Assembly: GCA_945860225.1 (NCBI GenBank)
Contig: CAMAPT010000008.1
Coordinates: 61,803-125,802, forward strand
Length of the DNA: 64,000 nt
From: Chitinophaga pinensis
GTDB lineage: Bacteria > Bacteroidota > Bacteroidia > B-17B0 > Aurantibacillaceae
Reading direction: 5' to 3'
In this document: piece after piece, positions 60,057 to 64,000 of the stretch
Numbering within the stretch: position 1 is the first letter of the stretch
Layout of the letters: each line of letters starts with the position of its first letter
Made by a program: the position numbers and the translations under genes
The notes under the pieces: generated by a model
What the model was told of the DNA's origin: nothing
The model's input: only the letters and a program-made list of their open reading frames with translations
The model's database searches: none

Positions 60057-61289
60057 ATGAGCAAAATTAAAGTGACCAACCCGGTAGTAGAATTAGACGG
60101 TGATGAAATGACCCGCATCATTTGGAAATTTATTAAAGATAAATTAATAGTACCGTATTTGGACTTGGATATTAAATATTACGATTTGGGTATGGAATAC
60201 CGTGATGCTACAAACGATCAGGTTACCATAGATGCTGCAGAAGCTATTAAAAAATATGGAGTTGGGATTAAATGTGCTACCATTACTCCTGATGAAGCTC
60301 GCGTAAAAGAATTTGGATTGAAACAAATGTGGAAATCACCGAATGGAACAATCCGTAATATTTTGGATGGTACTGTTTTTCGTGAACCAATTGTTTGTAA
60401 AAATGTACCTCGTTTAGTTACTAACTGGACTGCGCCTATCATTGTTGGACGTCATGCATTTGGCGATCAATACCGTGCTACTGATGTTGTAATTAAAGGT
60501 AAAGGTAAATTAACAATGACATTTACTCCCGAAGATGGTTCAGCACCTGTAACTCATGAAATATACAATTACAAAGGTAATGGTGTAGCTATGGGTATGT
60601 ATAACACAGAAGAATCTATACGTGGATTTGCGCATTCTTGCTTTAATGTCGCTTTAAATAAAAAATGGCCATTATATTTATCTACTAAAAATACGATTCT
60701 TAAAAAATACGATGGTTTCTTCAAAGATATTTTCGAAGAAATTTACCAAGCAGATTATAAAGCAAAATTTGAAGCAGCTGGTATTGTTTATGAACACCGT
60801 TTAATTGACGACATGGTAGCTTCTGCCTTAAAATGGAATGGAAATTTTGTTTGGGCATGTAAAAACTATGATGGTGACGTTCAATCAGATTCAGTAGCTC
60901 AAGGATTTGGTTCATTAGGATTAATGACATCTGTATTAATTACTCCAGATGGTAAAACTATGGAAGCTGAAGCAGCTCATGGTACAGTTACTCGTCATTT
61001 CCGCGATCATCAAGCAGGTAAACCAACGTCAACTAATCCGATTGCTAGTATTTTTGCTTGGACACGTGGTTTAGAATTCCGTGGTAAATTAGATGGTAAT
61101 CAAGAATTAATTAATTTTTGCCATGCATTAGAACAAGTATGTGTTGAAACCGTTGAATCTGGTAAAATGACTAAAGATTTAGCAGTTTGTGTTCATGGAA
61201 ATAAAGTAACTTTAGGAGAACATTATCTAAATACAGAAGATTTCTTAAATGCCATTGATAGCAATTTAAAAAAGAAATTAGAAAAATAA
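60057..61289 (+). CDS. icd: NADP-dependent isocitrate dehydrogenase (eukaryote-like type II)
   Basis: 410 residues. It turns isocitrate to 2-oxoglutarate in the TCA cycle and makes NADPH. The sequence is of the homodimeric type II also found in animals: [56 protein letters not shown] for substrate binding, [20 protein letters not shown] for the metal Asp residues, and [20 protein letters not shown] for NADP. nfu follows after 3 bases. Confidence 0.96.
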   Translation: MSKIKVTNPVVELDGDEMTRIIWKFIKDKLIVPYLDLDIKYYDLGMEYRDATNDQVTIDAAEAIKKYGVGIKCATITPDEARVKEFGLKQMWKSPNGTIRNILDGTVFREPIVCKNVPRLVTNWTAPIIVGRHAFGDQYRATDVVIKGKGKLTMTFTPEDGSAPVTHEIYNYKGNGVAMGMYNTEESIRGFAHSCFNVALNKKWPLYLSTKNTILKKYDGFFKDIFEEIYQADYKAKFEAAGIVYEHRLIDDMVASALKWNGNFVWACKNYDGDVQSDSVAQGFGSLGLMTSVLITPDGKTMEAEAAHGTVTRHFRDHQAGKPTSTNPIASIFAWTRGLEFRGKLDGNQELINFCHALEQVCVETVESGKMTKDLAVCVHGNKVTLGEHYLNTEDFLNAIDSNLKKKLEK

Positions 61290-61292
61290 ATA

Positions 61293-61532
61293 ATGTACCA
61301 GGAATTATTCGATAAAGTAGAAAATGCATTAAAAACAATTCGTCCTTATCTGGAAGCAGATGGAGGAGACGTTGAGTTAATTGAAGTCATTGATGGTAAT
61401 ACTGCCATGCTTGAATTAAAGGGCGCTTGTAGTACTTGTAGCATGAGTCACATGACTATGAAAGCAGGAATTGAGGAAACAATTATGAAAGCCGTTCCCG
61501 AAATTAAAGCTGTAAGGGCCATAAGATTATAA
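61293..61532 (+). CDS. NifU C-terminal domain (NFU) iron-sulfur scaffold
   Basis: 79 residues, only the NFU domain: IRPYLEADGGDVELIEVIDG and the cluster-binding CSTCSMSHMTMKAGIEETI with CxxC. It carries or delivers iron-sulfur clusters as a dimer. The 3-base gap to icd indicates an operon; there are no other suf/nif genes here. Confidence 0.93.
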   Translation: MYQELFDKVENALKTIRPYLEADGGDVELIEVIDGNTAMLELKGACSTCSMSHMTMKAGIEETIMKAVPEIKAVRAIRL

Positions 61533-61558
61533 TAATCCCAGGACTATTGATATCGCTA

Positions 61559-61590
61559 GAGGCTGTCTTCTTAGACAGCCTCTTCTTTTT
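61559..61590 (+). terminator. Terminator after icd-nfu
   Basis: GAGGCTGTCT (61559-61568) pairs with AGACAGCCTC (61573-61582), followed by TTCTTTTT. Confidence 0.88.
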
Positions 61591-61615
61591 GATTATACAT
61601 CTATGATCAAACAAA

Positions 61616-61717
61616 TGTCAGTCTGACACATGGACTGACATTTTATTTCAATAAATAAATAAAAAATGGCAAAATGTCTATTAAATAGTAGAGAATATAT
61701 ATTGGCACATTTTTAGA
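61616..61717 (+). promoter_or_regulatory. groES control region: double dyad and TTGGCAC element
   Basis: TGTCAG-T-CTGACA (61616-61628) is a perfect dyad, and ACTGACA (61634-61640) again complements TGTCAGT (61616-61622). About 60 bp on is TTGGCAC (61702-61708), with GG and GA ten bases apart (704-705, 716-717), like a sigma-54 -24/-12 element with GA in place of GC. Alternatively TATATTGG ending at 61705 is a weak -7 box. The classical CIRCE (HrcA) dyad is not present. Confidence 0.5.
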
Positions 61718-61764
61718 CAATTGGCGAGTAACGAAATTAAAAACAAATAATAAATCAAATAATT

Positions 61765-62049
61765 ATGGCAAAAACAAGTTTAAATGTAAAGCCTTTGGCT
61801 GACAGAGTTTTGGTAGAACCAGCTCAAGCAGAAACAAAAACAGCAGGAGGATTAATAATTCCTGATACTGCTAAAGAAAAACCAATGAAAGGGAAAATTT
61901 TAGCTATTGGAAATGGTAAAATTGATGAGCCAATGACTGTTAAAGTTGGCGACACAGTTTTATATGGCAAATACGCTGGAACTGAAATCCAAGTAGATGG
62001 CAAAGATTTGTTAATTATGCGCGAAAGCGATATTTACGCAATTGTTTAA
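61765..62049 (+). CDS. groES: Co-chaperonin GroES
   Basis: 94 residues. Lid of the GroEL chamber: [20 protein letters not shown] with the mobile loop [14 protein letters not shown] holding the hydrophobic Leu-Ile-Ile anchor, and [20 protein letters not shown]. It starts the groESL operon; groEL follows after 76 bp. Confidence 0.97.
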   Translation: MAKTSLNVKPLADRVLVEPAQAETKTAGGLIIPDTAKEKPMKGKILAIGNGKIDEPMTVKVGDTVLYGKYAGTEIQVDGKDLLIMRESDIYAIV

Positions 62050-62113
62050 TTCAAATTAAAAAATTCAAAATCACAAGATTCAAAAACCTTGAATCTTAAA
62101 TATTTAACCTTAA

Positions 62114-63766
<1,653 letters not shown>

Positions 63767-63788
63767 GATCAAACTCTTATCTTATAAA

Positions 63789-63820
63789 AAAACCTCCGGA
63801 AATCCGGAGGTTTTTTTATT
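63789..63820 (+). terminator. Terminator after groEL
   Basis: AACCTCCGGA (63791-63800) pairs with TCCGGAGGTT (63803-63812), flanked by A- and T-runs. Confidence 0.93.
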
Positions 63821-63984
63821 TCTATGAACTAGGTTAAATAATACTAATTAACTTTTTACCAATCAACAATACTCTACACCGTATTTCCAAGAGTCATTAT
63901 CCGCATAATGCTAAAATTATTAGCAAGAGCAATACAACAATCTGATTTTTAAAGACTAAGTGTTTAGTCAATAAAACACAATCA

Positions 63985-64000
63985 ATGAAAATTAAAACAA
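63985..64000 (+). CDS. Possible start of the next gene (cut by window end)
   Basis: An ATG at 63985 opens MKIKT before the window ends; a lysine-rich start would fit a signal peptide. Upstream, GACTAA/TTAGTC near 63953-63968 form a small dyad. Five codons cannot prove a gene. The rest of 63821-63984 shows nothing else. Confidence 0.25.

Overview
The window is a 64 kb piece of a low-GC Bacteroidota chromosome, most likely an aerobic, free-living type outside the Bacteroidales. Support comes from type IX secretion (T9SS) genes (a PorW/SprE-like lipoprotein, PorV/PorQ-family and PorE-like proteins, a T9SS-type cargo protein), GldL-type FKxMHWPGA membrane motifs, promoters of the Bacteroidota pattern TTTG-N17-23-TAnnTTTG, A-rich start regions without Shine-Dalgarno sequences, an F-type ATP synthase cluster that stops at atpG, and animal-like NADP isocitrate dehydrogenase. 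I see no rRNA, tRNA, CRISPR array, prophage or transposase. Assignment below phylum level is not supported by what can be read here.

Layout. 0-6 kb is the accessory-looking part: the start of a secreted LamG protein, a long palindrome, ftsX, a cluster of about 120 bp palindromic repeats, then a divergent pair of units (padR plus a membrane protein with two GldL-like HWPG modules; and a membrane SpoIIE-type phosphatase with the same motif). 6-20 kb is housekeeping: a PH-domain protein, a DEDDh exonuclease fused to DnaE, two peroxiredoxins, rnhB, an O-methyltransferase, purL, a crotonase, yidC, HIT, greA. 20-29.5 kb is a surface operon on the minus strand: TonB-dependent receptor, 1438-residue T9SS-type exported protein, PorV/PorQ-like barrel. 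29.6-40 kb holds dCMP deaminase, typA, secA, ispE, accA, efp and scoAB. 40-53 kb has an outer-membrane protein, a coiled-coil protein, an exported C1 peptidase, and then two divergent units: porW/sprE-bactofilin-atpZ-membrane protein on minus, and an M23 peptidase followed by atpBEFHAG on plus. 53-60 kb is envelope: a PorE-like TPR/propeller/OmpA protein, a tiny exported HKGE-repeat protein, DUF4286, a TPR protein with a lipoprotein, and an OmpA coiled-coil protein. 60-64 kb is icd, an NFU scaffold and groES-groEL.

Most interesting points. (1) The 2.5-5.7 kb PadR / GldL-like / SpoIIE-phosphatase neighbourhood, in which motor-type HWPG modules sit in proteins that are not GldL and keep the Lys and His of the motif but not the transmembrane Glu; a dyad overlapping the -7 box of padR suggests autoregulation. 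(2) A repeat family whose stems change on both arms together between copies. (3) An exonuclease-DnaE fusion whose linker is encoded by repeat-like palindromic DNA. (4) Intercistronic hairpins inside the atp operon flanking the c-subunit gene and atpA. (5) A double dyad with a sigma-54-like element upstream of groES. (6) A 16 bp perfect palindrome upstream of the TonB receptor operon. These are sequence observations; all functional roles are inferences.
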